Positions 7,454 to 15,841 of a stretch of DNA of 64,000 bases are shown here, piece after piece. Under the pieces are notes generated by a model. It worked only from the letters and a program-made list of their open reading frames with translations, was not told the DNA's origin and ran no database searches. Where the stretch lies: positions 496,001 through 560,000 of the forward strand of contig NZ_JBHSNJ010000013.1 in assembly GCF_042657165.1 (NCBI RefSeq). The letters are read 5' to 3'. A program made the translations under genes and the position numbers. Numbering within the stretch: position 1 is the first letter of the stretch; each line of letters starts with the position of its first letter. This stretch comes from Agrilutibacter niabensis. GTDB lineage: Bacteria > Pseudomonadota > Gammaproteobacteria > Xanthomonadales > Xanthomonadaceae.

Positions 7454-10002
7454 ACATGCCCGCGCTCACGCTCGCCTGGCGCCAGCTGCGGCGCGACCTG
7501 AAGTCCGGCGACATCCGCATCCTGCTCGCGGCGCTGACACTGGCCGTGTTCGCGGTGACCGCGGTCGGCTTCGTCACCGATCGTGCCGAGCGCGCGCTTG
7601 CCATCGAGGCCAACCGCCTGATGGGCGGCGATGCGGTGGTGCGCGGCGATGCGCCGATCGGTGGCCGCGTGCGCGACGCGGCGAATGTACGCGGCCTGAG
7701 CTCCGCCGAGACCATCGAACTCAATTCGATGATCCGCGTCGCCAAACCCGGCGCGGGCGATGGCAGTGGCGGCAACCTGCGCCTGGGCGACCTGCGCGCG
7801 CTGGGGCCCGGGTTTCCGCTCCACGGCGCCTTCCGCGTGCTCGACGCGCGCGGGGTCGAACGCAGCGCGGCCACCATTCCCGCCCGCGGCACGGTGTGGA
7901 TGAGCCGCGCGGGTGCCGACACGCTCGGCGCCGCGATCGGCGACACCGTGCGCCTGGGCGAAGCCGTGCTGCGCCTGGATGCGCTGGTGACGCAGGAGCC
8001 CGATGCATCGCTGGACTACTTCAACGTTGCGCCGAAGGTATTCCTCAACCTGGCCGACCTGCCTTCGACCGGCCTGGTGCAGGAAGGCAGCCGTGTCGCT
8101 TACCGGTTGGTGGTGGCCGGGGAGGCGGGCCCGGTCGAGCATTTCGTCGCGACCGCGCGCGCCGCGCTCGGCCGTGGCCAACGCCTGGAAACGATCGGCC
8201 AGGCGCGCCCGGAGATCCGGTCCGCGCTCGATCGCGCCGGGCGCTTCCTCGGCCTGGCGGCCCTGGTCTCGGTGGTGCTCGCGGCGATCGCGGTGGCGAT
8301 GGCCGCGCGTCGGCACAGCGCGCGCCACTTGTCCGGCGCCGCGGTGATGCGCTGCCTGGGCGCGAGCCAGCGCACGCTGGTGGGCATCCATGTCGGCGAG
8401 ATCCTGCTGCTGGGCGTGATCGCCAGCGTGCTCGGCGTGGCGCTCGCGTTCGCGCTGCAGTGGGCGCTCAGCGACTGGCTCGGCAGCACGCTGTCGCTGT
8501 CGATCCCGCCCGCAGGTTGGCTGCCCGCGCTGCAGGGCCTGGGTGTGGGCCTCGTGGTGCTGCTCGCCTTCGGCGCGCCGCCGGTGCTGGCGTTGCGGCG
8601 CGTATCGGCGCTGCGCGTGCTGCGCCGCGACCTCGATGCCACCGAACCCAGCGCATGGCTCGTCGCCATCGCCGGCATCAGCGGCCTGGCCGCGCTGCTG
8701 TGGTGGAAGGCGGGCTCCGCCGCGCTCGGCGGCGCGATGCTGGTCGGCATCGGCGCCACCTTCGCGGTGCTGGCGTTGCTGGCGTGGCTGCTGATCCTGC
8801 TGCTGCGGCATCTGCGCCCGCGCCTGCGCGGCAGCCTGCGTTACGGCTTGGCCAACGTCAGCCGGCGCGCCGGCACCAGCATTGCGCAGGTGTCGGCCCT
8901 GGGCGTGGGGCTGATGGCGCTGCTGCTGCTCACCTTCGTGCGCACCGACCTGCTCGATCGCTGGCAGCTGTCGCTGGCGCAGGACGCGCCCAACCGTTTC
9001 ATCATCAACGTGCAGGACGACCAGGTGCAGCCGGTGCGTGCGTTCATCGCGTCGCAAGGCCTGGCCGCGCCTACGCTGTATCCGATGGTGCGTGCGCGCC
9101 TGGTCGCGCACAACGGCCAGGCGGTGACCAATGAAGCGGCGCGCAGCGGAGCAGGCGCCGGCAATTCGGATGACGACGAAGCGCGTGCGCGCCGCCGCAG
9201 CGAGCGCGAGTTCAACCTCTCCAGCATCGCCACCCTGCGCGACGACAACCGGATCGTCGACGGCCGCTTCTGGAAGGCGCAGGCGACGCCGCAGTTCTCG
9301 GTGGAAGAAGACTTCGCCGCATCGCTGGGCTGGAAGGTCGGCGACCGCATCGCCTTCGATATCGCCGGACAGCGCCTGGAGGCGCCGATCACCAGCCTGC
9401 GCAGCGTGGACTGGGAAAGCTTCCGCCCCAACTTCTTCGTCATCGCCTCGCCGGGCACGCTCGACGGCTTTCCCGCCAGCCATGTCACCGCCGTGAGTGT
9501 CCCGCCGACCGTGCCGCGCTTCACCGCCGACCTGGTCGAGCGCTTCCCCAACCTGTCGGTGATCGACGTCGACGCCGTGCTCGCGCAGGTGCGCGCCACC
9601 GGCGACCAGGTGTCGCGGGTGGTGCAGGTGGTGTTCTGGCTCTCGCTCGCCGCCGGCGTGCTGGTGCTGCTGGCCGCGATCAGTGCCAGCCAGGACGAAC
9701 GCCTGCTTGAAGGCGGGGTGATGCGCGTGCTCGGCGGCAGCCGTCGCCAGCTGCGCCTGGCGCAGGCTTCGGAATTCGCCGCGATCGGATTGCTGGCCGG
9801 GCTCGTCGCCGCGATCGCGGCATCGATACTGTCCGGCGTCATCGCCGATCGTGTGTTCGACCTGCCGTGGAAGCCCGACTGGGTGCTCGCGGCCGTCGGC
9901 GGCGGCCTGGGCATGCTGGCCGCGCTCGCCGCCGGGCTGTTCGCCACGCGACGCGTGCTGGACGCGCCGCCGAGCGTGACGTTGCGCGAGTTGCAGGGGT
10001 GA
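7450..10002 (+). CDS. ybbP: ABC transporter permease, YbbP/FtsX family
   Basis: An 850-residue inner-membrane permease with N-terminal helix LLAALTLAVFAVTAVGFV, two FtsX-like membrane modules (about residues 270-480 and 730-850) and large periplasmic regions between them. The C-terminal FtsX motif includes GGVMRVLGGSRRQLRLAQ, and the N-terminal module has AVMRCLGASQRTLVGIHVGE. The size and ten-helix architecture match E. coli YbbP (about 804 residues). It forms a coupled pair with the ATPase upstream and is probably involved in envelope lipid or lipoprotein handling with TesA, which is inferred only from conserved gene order. Confidence 0.9.
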   Translation: MNMPALTLAWRQLRRDLKSGDIRILLAALTLAVFAVTAVGFVTDRAERALAIEANRLMGGDAVVRGDAPIGGRVRDAANVRGLSSAETIELNSMIRVAKPGAGDGSGGNLRLGDLRALGPGFPLHGAFRVLDARGVERSAATIPARGTVWMSRAGADTLGAAIGDTVRLGEAVLRLDALVTQEPDASLDYFNVAPKVFLNLADLPSTGLVQEGSRVAYRLVVAGEAGPVEHFVATARAALGRGQRLETIGQARPEIRSALDRAGRFLGLAALVSVVLAAIAVAMAARRHSARHLSGAAVMRCLGASQRTLVGIHVGEILLLGVIASVLGVALAFALQWALSDWLGSTLSLSIPPAGWLPALQGLGVGLVVLLAFGAPPVLALRRVSALRVLRRDLDATEPSAWLVAIAGISGLAALLWWKAGSAALGGAMLVGIGATFAVLALLAWLLILLLRHLRPRLRGSLRYGLANVSRRAGTSIAQVSALGVGLMALLLLTFVRTDLLDRWQLSLAQDAPNRFIINVQDDQVQPVRAFIASQGLAAPTLYPMVRARLVAHNGQAVTNEAARSGAGAGNSDDDEARARRRSEREFNLSSIATLRDDNRIVDGRFWKAQATPQFSVEEDFAASLGWKVGDRIAFDIAGQRLEAPITSLRSVDWESFRPNFFVIASPGTLDGFPASHVTAVSVPPTVPRFTADLVERFPNLSVIDVDAVLAQVRATGDQVSRVVQVVFWLSLAAGVLVLLAAISASQDERLLEGGVMRVLGGSRRQLRLAQASEFAAIGLLAGLVAAIAASILSGVIADRVFDLPWKPDWVLAAVGGGLGMLAALAAGLFATRRVLDAPPSVTLRELQG

Positions 10003-10087
10003 GGATGGCCTGCTTGCGCGGCACTGCCGCGCAGGGTATCCGAAGGCCCGGCGCGCTGCGCCGAGCCGGGCACGCAGGTGCTGGCAC

Positions 10088-10654
10088 TCAGCCTTTTTGA
10101 ACGTCGGCGCGGATGAAGTTCGCGAACCCCTGCACGAAGTCGGCCAGCTGCTTGCGCGTGGCCTCGTCGGCGAGCTGGCCTTCGGCGTCCATCAGCGTGT
10201 GTGCGCGCGACACCTGCAGGCGTCCGCCGGACCAGTAGCGCACGCGCAACGTGCGCAGCACCGGCAGCCACGCGTTCTGCGCGAGGATGGTGCCGAAGCC
10301 ACCGGGCGAGGCGCCGATCACCGCGAACGGACGATCGCCGAACACGCGCGGGATGTCGTCGGCGGGACGCGACAGCCAGTCGATCGCGTTCTTGAATACG
10401 CCGGGGATGCCGTTGTTGTATTCGGGCGTGCACAGCAGCACGCCGTCGCTGGCGACGACGCGTTCCTTCAGCTCGACCACCGCCGCGGGCAGTCCGTCGC
10501 GCTGCTCGGCGTCGCCGTCGTAGAGCGGGATGCCGTGCAGCGTGGCGGCGTCCAACTCCACGTCCGGCCCGGCCAGCGACTGCGCGGCGCGCAGCAGGGC
10601 GGTGTTGAAGGAGCGGGTGCGCAGGCTGCCGGAAATGCCGAGGATCCTGGTCAT
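10088..10654 (-). CDS. NADPH-dependent FMN reductase family flavoprotein
   Basis: A 188-residue flavodoxin-fold protein. The phosphate-binding loop for FMN is GISGSLRTRSFN, and the second family signature is TPEYNNGIPGVFKNAIDWLSR. Relatives (ChrR/YieF/AzoR-like, SsuE) reduce quinones, chromate or flavins with NAD(P)H. A good Shine-Dalgarno (GGAG) precedes ATG 10654. It lies downstream of two osmC-like genes and a pirin gene on the same strand, so it probably joins a redox or electrophile-stress cluster. The exact electron acceptor cannot be predicted. Confidence 0.9.
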   Translation of the reverse strand: MTRILGISGSLRTRSFNTALLRAAQSLAGPDVELDAATLHGIPLYDGDAEQRDGLPAAVVELKERVVASDGVLLCTPEYNNGIPGVFKNAIDWLSRPADDIPRVFGDRPFAVIGASPGGFGTILAQNAWLPVLRTLRVRYWSGGRLQVSRAHTLMDAEGQLADEATRKQLADFVQGFANFIRADVQKG

Positions 10655-10686
10655 GGTGAGCTCCGTCGAATGACGACTGTTGGGAA

Positions 10687-11094
10687 TCAGCCGGTGATCG
10701 AAGTGGCGATGCGCACTTCACCCACCAGCACGTTATGGATCGGACAGGCGTTGGCGATCTGCAGCAGGCGGGTGCGCTGCTGGTCGTCGAGCTCGCCCCG
10801 CAGCGTGATGCGTCGGCTGATGTCGGTGCCGGACGGCGGCTTGCCGTCCGGGTTGTACTGCAACTCGACTTCGACACCGGCCAGCGGCCAGCGCTTGCGC
10901 GCCGCGTACATCTGCAGGGTGATGACGGTGCAGGCGCCCAGGCTCGACAGCAGCAGGCGCGTGGGATCCGGGCCCAGGTTGCCGCCGCCCTTGTCGACGG
11001 GTTCGTCGCCCTGCCAGGCATGGCCGAGGTCGTCGTCGAGGTTGACGCTGTAAGGGGACGCGCCGCTGCGGGCGTGGACGGTGGAAATAGCCAT
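10687..11094 (-). CDS. OsmC family protein (two-cysteine, peroxiredoxin-like)
   Basis: A 135-residue OsmC/Ohr-fold protein. Both redox cysteines of the family are present: C55 in SSLGACTVITLQMYA on the central helix and C117 in NACPIHNVL. OsmC/Ohr proteins are dimeric thiol peroxidases that reduce organic hydroperoxides. ATG 11094 starts a normal family N-terminus, and a longer reading would run into the neighbouring osmC-like gene. The next gene upstream is a paralogue that lacks the second cysteine. The two sit 20 bp apart and are probably cotranscribed. Confidence 0.9.
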   Translation of the reverse strand: MAISTVHARSGASPYSVNLDDDLGHAWQGDEPVDKGGGNLGPDPTRLLLSSLGACTVITLQMYAARKRWPLAGVEVELQYNPDGKPPSGTDISRRITLRGELDDQQRTRLLQIANACPIHNVLVGEVRIATSITG

Positions 11095-11114
11095 GTGTGG
11101 GGCTCCGTTGGAAG

Positions 11115-11516
11115 TCAGCTGCCGCGCTCGCTGGTGATCACCGCGCCCTCGCGCATCGCCTTGGTGACGGGCGTGTTGGCGACGATCTCGAGCAGACGCT
11201 GCCATTGTTCATCGCTGAGCGGCTGGTCGGAGTGCAGCGTGCGATGCACGTGCACCTTGCCGTCGTCGTCGAAGCTCAACGCCAGCTCGGCGCGGAATTC
11301 GCCGAGGTTCCAGCCCTTCTTCTCGGCATACATGCGCAGGGTGATCGCGGTGCACGCCGACAGCGAGGCGAGGTAGTAATCGAACGGCGCCGGACCCTGT
11401 CCCTCGCCACCCAGAGCGCGCGGCTCGTCGGTGGCGAGGTCGAAGTGGCCGACGCGGATGTGGTGCAGATAGTGCGGGCCGGCCGAAACCACCGATGCCG
11501 TGTTGACCTTCCTCAC
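11115..11516 (-). CDS. OsmC family protein lacking the second redox cysteine (GTG start)
   Basis: A 133-residue OsmC-like protein. The first cysteine is conserved in SLSACTAITLRMYAEKKGW, but the second position is Thr in ANTPVTKAM instead of Cys. The disulfide-based peroxidase cycle of OsmC is therefore unlikely as such. The start is a GTG at 11516, supported by AAGGAG six bases upstream and by the MRKVNTASVVSAG N-terminus; no suitable ATG exists nearby. It lies between a two-cysteine paralogue and the pirin gene. A role in binding or reducing small electrophiles is possible but unproven. Confidence 0.88.
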   Translation of the reverse strand: MRKVNTASVVSAGPHYLHHIRVGHFDLATDEPRALGGEGQGPAPFDYYLASLSACTAITLRMYAEKKGWNLGEFRAELALSFDDDGKVHVHRTLHSDQPLSDEQWQRLLEIVANTPVTKAMREGAVITSERGS

Positions 11517-11581
11517 AGCTGACTCCTTGCGAACGTGGGTGGCAGTTGCGAAGTGAAATCCCGCGACGCCTGCTGGATGGT

Positions 11582-11611
11582 AGCGCTCCGCCGGCGCCCC
11601 GACGGAGCGCG
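11582..11611. repeat. inverted repeat with GTAG head between the pirin and osmC-like genes
   Basis: GCGCTCCG (11583-11590) and CGGAGCGC (11603-11610) form an 8-bp perfect stem with a 12-nt loop, preceded by GTA. There is no T-run in either direction, so it is more like a REP or GTAG palindrome than a classical terminator. It lies 8 nt from the pirin stop, so it could still stabilise the 3' end of that mRNA. Confidence 0.45.
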
Positions 11612-11617
11612 TGCGCC

Positions 11618-12481
11618 TCACTGCATGCGGCCGAACTTGCCGCTGTTGAAATCGACCACGGCCTGGCTGATTTCCTGCTGCGTGTTCATCACGAACGGAC
11701 CGTAGCCGACGATCGGTTCGTCGATCGGCTCGCCGCTGAGCAGCAGCACGGTGGCATCGGTGTTGGCTTCGATCACGGCCTCGCGGCCATTGCGATCGAG
11801 CGTCACCATCTGCGCCTCGCGCGCGACTTCGGCTCCGTTCACCAGCACCGTGCCCTTGAGCACCACCAGCGCGAGCGTGCGGCCTTCGGGCAGGGTGAAC
11901 CCGGCGCTGTGACCCTGGTGCATGCGCACGTCCCATACGTCGATCGCGGTGAAGGTGCGGGCGGGTCCGCGATGGCCGTTGTAGTCGCCGGCGATGACGC
12001 GCACCGTGCCGGCGCCGCCGGGGAGTTCGACCGTCGGGATGTCGGCATCGAGCAGGGTCTGGTAGCCCGGTGCGGCCATCTTGTCGCGGGCCGGCAGGTT
12101 CACCCACAGCTGCACCATCTCCAGCGTGCCGCCGTTGCGCGTGAAGTCGTGCGAGTGGAACTCCTCGTGCAGGATGCCGGACGCCGCCGTCATCCACTGC
12201 ACGTCGCCCGGGCCGATCTTGCCGCCGGCGCCGGTGGAGTCGCGGTGTTCGACTTCACCCTCGTAGACGATGGTGACGGTCTCGAAGCCGCGGTGCGGAT
12301 GCTGGCCGACGCCGCGTGGCTGCGTGGCCGGCTCGAACCGGTACGGACCGGCGTAGTCGAGCATCAGGAATGGGCTCAGGTCGCGGCCGTGGCTGTTGTA
12401 GGAGAACAGCGAGCGGGCCGGGAATCCGTCGCCCACCCAATGGGGGCGCGGGGCGCTGTAGACGCCAAGGATCTTCTTCAT
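11618..12481 (-). CDS. pirin family protein (quercetinase-like bicupin)
   Basis: A 287-residue bicupin. The metal-binding histidine cluster of the N-terminal cupin is visible in GQHPHRGFETVTIVYEGEVEHRD and in SGILHEEFHS. The C-terminal cupin (about residues 180-285) contains GEPIDEPIVGYGPFVMNT, typical of pirins. Pirins bind Fe; bacterial members (YhaK/YhhW-like) can show quercetin 2,3-dioxygenase activity or act as redox-sensitive regulators. The ATG at 12481 starts MKKILGVYSAPRPHWVG, the standard N-terminus. It is divergent from a LysR regulator across 123 bp. This is a common pirin-LysR pairing and suggests that the regulator controls it. Confidence 0.92.
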   Translation of the reverse strand: MKKILGVYSAPRPHWVGDGFPARSLFSYNSHGRDLSPFLMLDYAGPYRFEPATQPRGVGQHPHRGFETVTIVYEGEVEHRDSTGAGGKIGPGDVQWMTAASGILHEEFHSHDFTRNGGTLEMVQLWVNLPARDKMAAPGYQTLLDADIPTVELPGGAGTVRVIAGDYNGHRGPARTFTAIDVWDVRMHQGHSAGFTLPEGRTLALVVLKGTVLVNGAEVAREAQMVTLDRNGREAVIEANTDATVLLLSGEPIDEPIVGYGPFVMNTQQEISQAVVDFNSGKFGRMQ

Positions 12482-12604
12482 GTTCGGCTCCAGTGCGCGG
12501 GCGGGGTGCCCTCTGCGTTGCCGGAAACGATAGAGGTGCAACGATGGCGCCGGTAGATCGCCGGAATTATCCTCAGAGTCCTATCTGGTGAACACTGGTC
12601 GGCC

Positions 12605-13510
12605 ATGCAGGACCTAAATGACCTCTACTACTTCGCCCAGGTGGTCGAGCACGGCGGCTTCGCCCCGGCCGGGCGGGCGCTGGGGCTCCCCAAGTCCAAG
12701 CTGAGCCGGCGCATCGCGCTGCTGGAAGAACGCCTGGGCGTGCGCCTCATCCTGCGCTCGACCCGGCACTTCTCGGTCACCGAGGTCGGCCAGACCTTCT
12801 ACGCGCACTGCAAGGCGATGCTGGTGGAGGCCGAAGCCGCGCAGGAGGCGATCGAGGTCACGCGCTCGGAACCGCGCGGCATCGTGCGCATGACCTGCCC
12901 GACGGCCCTGCTCGATGCGAACGTGGGCGCGATGCTCGCGGCCTTCATGGTCGAACACCCGCACGTGGAAGTGCACATGGAAGCGACCAACCGCCGTGTC
13001 GACGTGATCGGCGAGGGCATCGACATCGCCCTGCGCGTGCGCCCGCCGCCGCTGCAGGACAGCGACCTGGTGATGCGCGTGCTCGCCGAGCGCAGCCAAT
13101 GCCTGGTGGCCGCGCCTGCGCTGGTGCAGGCGCTGGGCCTGCCGCAGGGACCGGCCGACCTGGCGCGCTTTCCCAGCCTGGAGCTGGGCGTGCCGCAGAA
13201 CGAACACGTGTGGAACCTGCTCGGCCCCGATGGCGCGCACGCCGCGATCCACCACCGCCCGCGCTACATCACCCGCGGCATGCTTGCGCTGCGCGATGCC
13301 GCGGTGGCGGGCGTGGGCGTGGTGCAGTTGCCGACCATGATGATCGGCGCGCAACTGGCGAGCGGCGAACTGGTGCGCGTGATCCCGGAGTGGCGGCCCC
13401 GGCGGGAGATCGTGCATGCGGTGTTCGCGTCGCGGCGCGGCCTGTTGCCGTCGGTGCGCGCGCTGATCGATTTTCTCGCGGCGCGGTTTGTTCCGCTCAC
13501 CGAGGATTGA
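12605..13510 (+). CDS. LysR family transcriptional regulator
   Basis: A 301-residue LTTR. The N-terminal winged helix-turn-helix is clear (LYYFAQVVEHGGFAPAGRALGLPKSKLSRRIALLEERLGVRLI), followed by the periplasmic-binding-protein-like effector domain. It resembles the CrgA/AaeR-like LTTRs often found next to pirin or quinone reductase genes. It is transcribed away from the pirin-OsmC-OsmC-FMN reductase run, so these are the likely targets, induced by an unknown small electrophile or quinone. The 123-bp divergent gap should hold its operator; no unambiguous T-N11-A box stands out by eye. Confidence 0.92.
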   Translation: MQDLNDLYYFAQVVEHGGFAPAGRALGLPKSKLSRRIALLEERLGVRLILRSTRHFSVTEVGQTFYAHCKAMLVEAEAAQEAIEVTRSEPRGIVRMTCPTALLDANVGAMLAAFMVEHPHVEVHMEATNRRVDVIGEGIDIALRVRPPPLQDSDLVMRVLAERSQCLVAAPALVQALGLPQGPADLARFPSLELGVPQNEHVWNLLGPDGAHAAIHHRPRYITRGMLALRDAAVAGVGVVQLPTMMIGAQLASGELVRVIPEWRPRREIVHAVFASRRGLLPSVRALIDFLAARFVPLTED

Positions 13511-13549
13511 GCCGCCACGGCCTTCCGGCTTACGCACGGCGTTCCGGTA

Positions 13550-14251
13550 CTAGTAGCCGCAGGTGCTTTCCTGGGTGATGCGGGTCATCCGCGCAACCTC
13601 GGCCAGGTCGCGTTCGCGGTTTTCGGTAACACCGAAGCGCAAGGTCGACTGGGCTTCGCGCAGGCGCTTGCGCCAGGCCTCGCACAGCGCGCCGTCAGGC
13701 ACGCGCTGGCAGCGGTCGGTCTTCATTTCGCAGGCGGAGGTATTGGTGCTTTCGATCATGCCGCTCAGCCCGGTGGTGGTGAGCGTGACGCAGCGCGGCG
13801 GCGGATTGCCGTTCTCGCTGAGGTAGCTGTCGTCGTCGAAGGTGCGGCATTCGTACAACCACGGCGGCGGCAGGCGGTCGGAGTCGACGATGGTGCGCTC
13901 AGGCGCGGGCGCAGGCTCAGGCTCAGGCGGCGGGGCTACCGGTGCGGGGGCGCGTGCAGGCGCAGCCGGCGCGATCGGCCGCGGCGCGGCCATCGGCGCA
14001 ACGAAGGGCGGTGTCGGTGAAGACGGCGCGGCTTCCATCACCCGCCGGTCCTGCTTGCTGCCTTTCGGGCAGGGCGTGTCGTTCTGGATGGTCAGCGCGC
14101 CGCTCGCGTCGGTACAGCGATAGATGACGACACCCTGTGCGGAGCCCGTCTGCACGGCCGCGGCGAGGCCCAGCAGTACGAGCGCGAGCTTCCACCAGGC
14201 ACGCGCGAGGCCGCGCGGCAGGCGGGAAGGAAAACGACGCGCAAGGGGCAT
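13550..14251 (-). CDS. DUF4124 domain exported protein, second copy
   Basis: A 233-residue secreted or periplasmic protein. An Arg-rich start and hydrophobic signal (WWKLALVLLGLAAAVQTGSAQG) precede a DUF4124-like motif VIYRCTDASGALTIQNDTPCPKGS, with two cysteines. Then comes a Pro/Ala linker (about residues 75-120) and a cysteine-containing C-terminal part ending STCGY. The ATG at 14251 overlaps the stop of the upstream paralogue (ATGA), so the two are translationally coupled. No function is known for DUF4124 proteins, although cell-envelope roles are assumed. Confidence 0.75.
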   Translation of the reverse strand: MPLARRFPSRLPRGLARAWWKLALVLLGLAAAVQTGSAQGVVIYRCTDASGALTIQNDTPCPKGSKQDRRVMEAAPSSPTPPFVAPMAAPRPIAPAAPARAPAPVAPPPEPEPAPAPERTIVDSDRLPPPWLYECRTFDDDSYLSENGNPPPRCVTLTTTGLSGMIESTNTSACEMKTDRCQRVPDGALCEAWRKRLREAQSTLRFGVTENRERDLAEVARMTRITQESTCGY

Positions 14252-14958
14252 CAACTGCCTCCGCACTCGTTGGCCAAGCGCGCATCGATGTCGCGGGTAT
14301 CGCGGTCGATCTCCGTGCGCTCGCTGGGCTGGGCGATGTTCCAGCGCCGATTCAGTTCGTGGCGCTCGTCGCGCAGCCGGTCGCAGATTTCGGCCTGCGG
14401 CAGTTCGTGGCATTCGTCGTAGACCCATTGCCCGTCGGGATAAGCGGGAACGATGCCGACCGTGGGGCGGCGGCCGCGATCGCCCAGGCGCACGCTCCCA
14501 GTGATACTGCTGCTGCCGCTGTCGCGGGAAAAAGTGACGCGGGCGCTGTGGCCGCCGCCGGTGGGGTAGGGATAGGCGAGATAGCCGTAGGTCCACATCG
14601 GCTCCCAACGCGGACGGCCGTCAATGGTGTCGCTGGTGTAACGCTCGCCATCGGGACCGATGCATTCGTACAGCGCCCGTGGCTGCGTGACCACGACGTA
14701 GCGCGGCTCGGGCTCGCGTACATGCACCACGGACGGGGCCGGTGCCGGCGTTGCGCGCGGCGGCGGGTCGGTGGGCCGCACCATGCTGCGCGATTCCTGT
14801 TTCTCACCGGCGAGGCACGGCGTGTCGCGCAGGGACAGCTGGCCCTTGGCATTCGTGCAGCGGTAGATGGTGACCTCGGCCGCGCGCGCGGCCGGCGTCG
14901 CCAGGGCCAGCACGAAGGCGAGCACGGTGAGCGGGGGCAGGGCGTGCAGGCGGTTCAT
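14251..14958 (-). CDS. DUF4124 domain exported protein, first copy
   Basis: A 235-residue protein with a signal peptide (LPPLTVLAFVLALATPAARA) and a DUF4124 motif VTIYRCTNAKGQLSLRDTPC carrying two cysteines. A Pro-rich spacer follows, then a Tyr/Gly-rich region containing WTYGYLAYPYPTGGGHSARV and a charged C-terminus with paired cysteines (ECHELPQAEICDRLRDE). The same domain order in the downstream gene indicates tandem duplication followed by divergence. The downstream copy starts inside this stop codon. An exported cysteine-rich envelope protein of unknown role. Confidence 0.75.
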   Translation of the reverse strand: MNRLHALPPLTVLAFVLALATPAARAAEVTIYRCTNAKGQLSLRDTPCLAGEKQESRSMVRPTDPPPRATPAPAPSVVHVREPEPRYVVVTQPRALYECIGPDGERYTSDTIDGRPRWEPMWTYGYLAYPYPTGGGHSARVTFSRDSGSSSITGSVRLGDRGRRPTVGIVPAYPDGQWVYDECHELPQAEICDRLRDERHELNRRWNIAQPSERTEIDRDTRDIDARLANECGGS

Positions 14959-15076
14959 GGCGGCATCTTGCGCTTCGGGCGTGGGGCATGGAAGCGCGGC
15001 CGTGGGGGTGTTGCGGTCGATTCAGTCTGCATGCGGCAAGGCAGTGCCCTGGACAGGGCAAGCGTGCAAATGGAAA

Positions 15077-15103
15077 GGGCCGGCGGTGCCGGCCCGTTCT
15101 TTG
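15077..15103 (-). terminator. probable terminator of the DUF1579 gene
   Basis: A perfect stem GGGCCGGC/GCCGGCCC with a 3-nt loop (15077-15095) lies 28 bp downstream of the DUF1579 stop on the minus strand. It is followed by a TTTCCATTT stretch. The T-tract is interrupted, so efficiency is uncertain. In the plus direction it is followed by TTCTTT. Confidence 0.6.
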
Positions 15104-15122
15104 CTCACGCAAGGTCCGCGGA

Positions 15123-15737
15123 TCACTTCGCCCGCGTGTACTCGATCTGCATGGTCTTGAGCTCCTTGCCGTCGCGCGTTTCGTACATCTCGAACACCGC
15201 GTGGTCCTTGTCGACGAAGCGCATCGCTTCGCGCACCGGCACCATCGTGCCCGGCTTCATCGGATCGGGCATCTGCGCCCGGTAGCCGTAGCTCTTGCTC
15301 GCGGGGTCGTAGTCGCCTTCGGCGACGAAAAGGCCGGTCGACATGTTGTCCGACCAGGTGCTGAAGTACTTGCCGGTGACGTTGTTGTAGCCGGTGTAGC
15401 CCACGCCCTCATACGGCTGGCCCATGAATTGCCCGCTGTAGTCCATCCGCAGCTGGCGCCCATCCAGCACGGCGGTGTTGACCGACTTGCCGGTTTCCAC
15501 CGAGGGCGGTGCGGAGGGATCCATCCACATCGTCATCCTCGCGTCCCAGGTCCCTTCGAACTCCGAGATCAGCTGCTTGTGCTTCTCGGTGGGGGTCGCG
15601 GCCTTCTGCCACGCTTCCATCATCGCCTTCTGCTCCGCGCTCATCTGCGGCGGCGCGGCGGTCTTCTCGTCATGCGCCTGCGCCGTGATGGCGAGCAGGC
15701 AGCCGAGCGCGAGCCCGGCAAGGCGGCGGATCTTCAT
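15123..15737 (-). CDS. DUF1579 family exported protein
   Basis: A 204-residue protein with a clear signal peptide (MKIRRLAGLALGCLLAITAQA). A DUF1579 domain follows, containing the conserved TPTEKHKQLISEFEGTWDAR start and the LRMDYSGQFMGQPYEGVGYTGYN segment. The domain is a lipocalin-like beta structure of unknown function, often in exported proteins. ATG 15737 is preceded by GGGAGAGGAAGC, a strong Shine-Dalgarno. A terminator-like hairpin follows, and the upstream neighbour is a frameshifted gene on the same strand about 100 bp away. Likely monocistronic. Confidence 0.85.
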   Translation of the reverse strand: MKIRRLAGLALGCLLAITAQAHDEKTAAPPQMSAEQKAMMEAWQKAATPTEKHKQLISEFEGTWDARMTMWMDPSAPPSVETGKSVNTAVLDGRQLRMDYSGQFMGQPYEGVGYTGYNNVTGKYFSTWSDNMSTGLFVAEGDYDPASKSYGYRAQMPDPMKPGTMVPVREAMRFVDKDHAVFEMYETRDGKELKTMQIEYTRAK

Positions 15738-15764
15738 TGCTTCCTCTCCCTGGGATCGGCCGCG

Positions 15765-15789
15765 GTAGCGGCCAGCCGCGGCACGCTAC
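15765..15789. repeat. GTAG-type inverted repeat upstream of the DUF1579 gene
   Basis: GTAGCG (15765-15770) pairs with CGCTAC (15784-15789) around a 13-nt GC-rich loop. It lies between the DUF1579 start and the end of the frameshifted secreted-protein gene. It belongs to the same GTAGC..GCTAC pattern seen elsewhere in this window. Confidence 0.45.
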
Positions 15790-15841
15790 GCCGGGCGGTG
15801 TTAAGCGTGCGTGGGCGCAAACGCGCCCCGCCGGCGTGGCC

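Noticed and set aside
10047..10070. CCCGGC...GCCGGG hairpin between ybbP and the FMN reductase as a terminator
   Set aside because: No T-run on either strand; kept out of the feature list as only a weak stem in a convergent gap.
12482..12604. A clear LysR operator in the pirin-LysR divergent gap
   Set aside because: No convincing T-N11-A inverted repeat stood out by eye; alignment of orthologous gaps would be needed.
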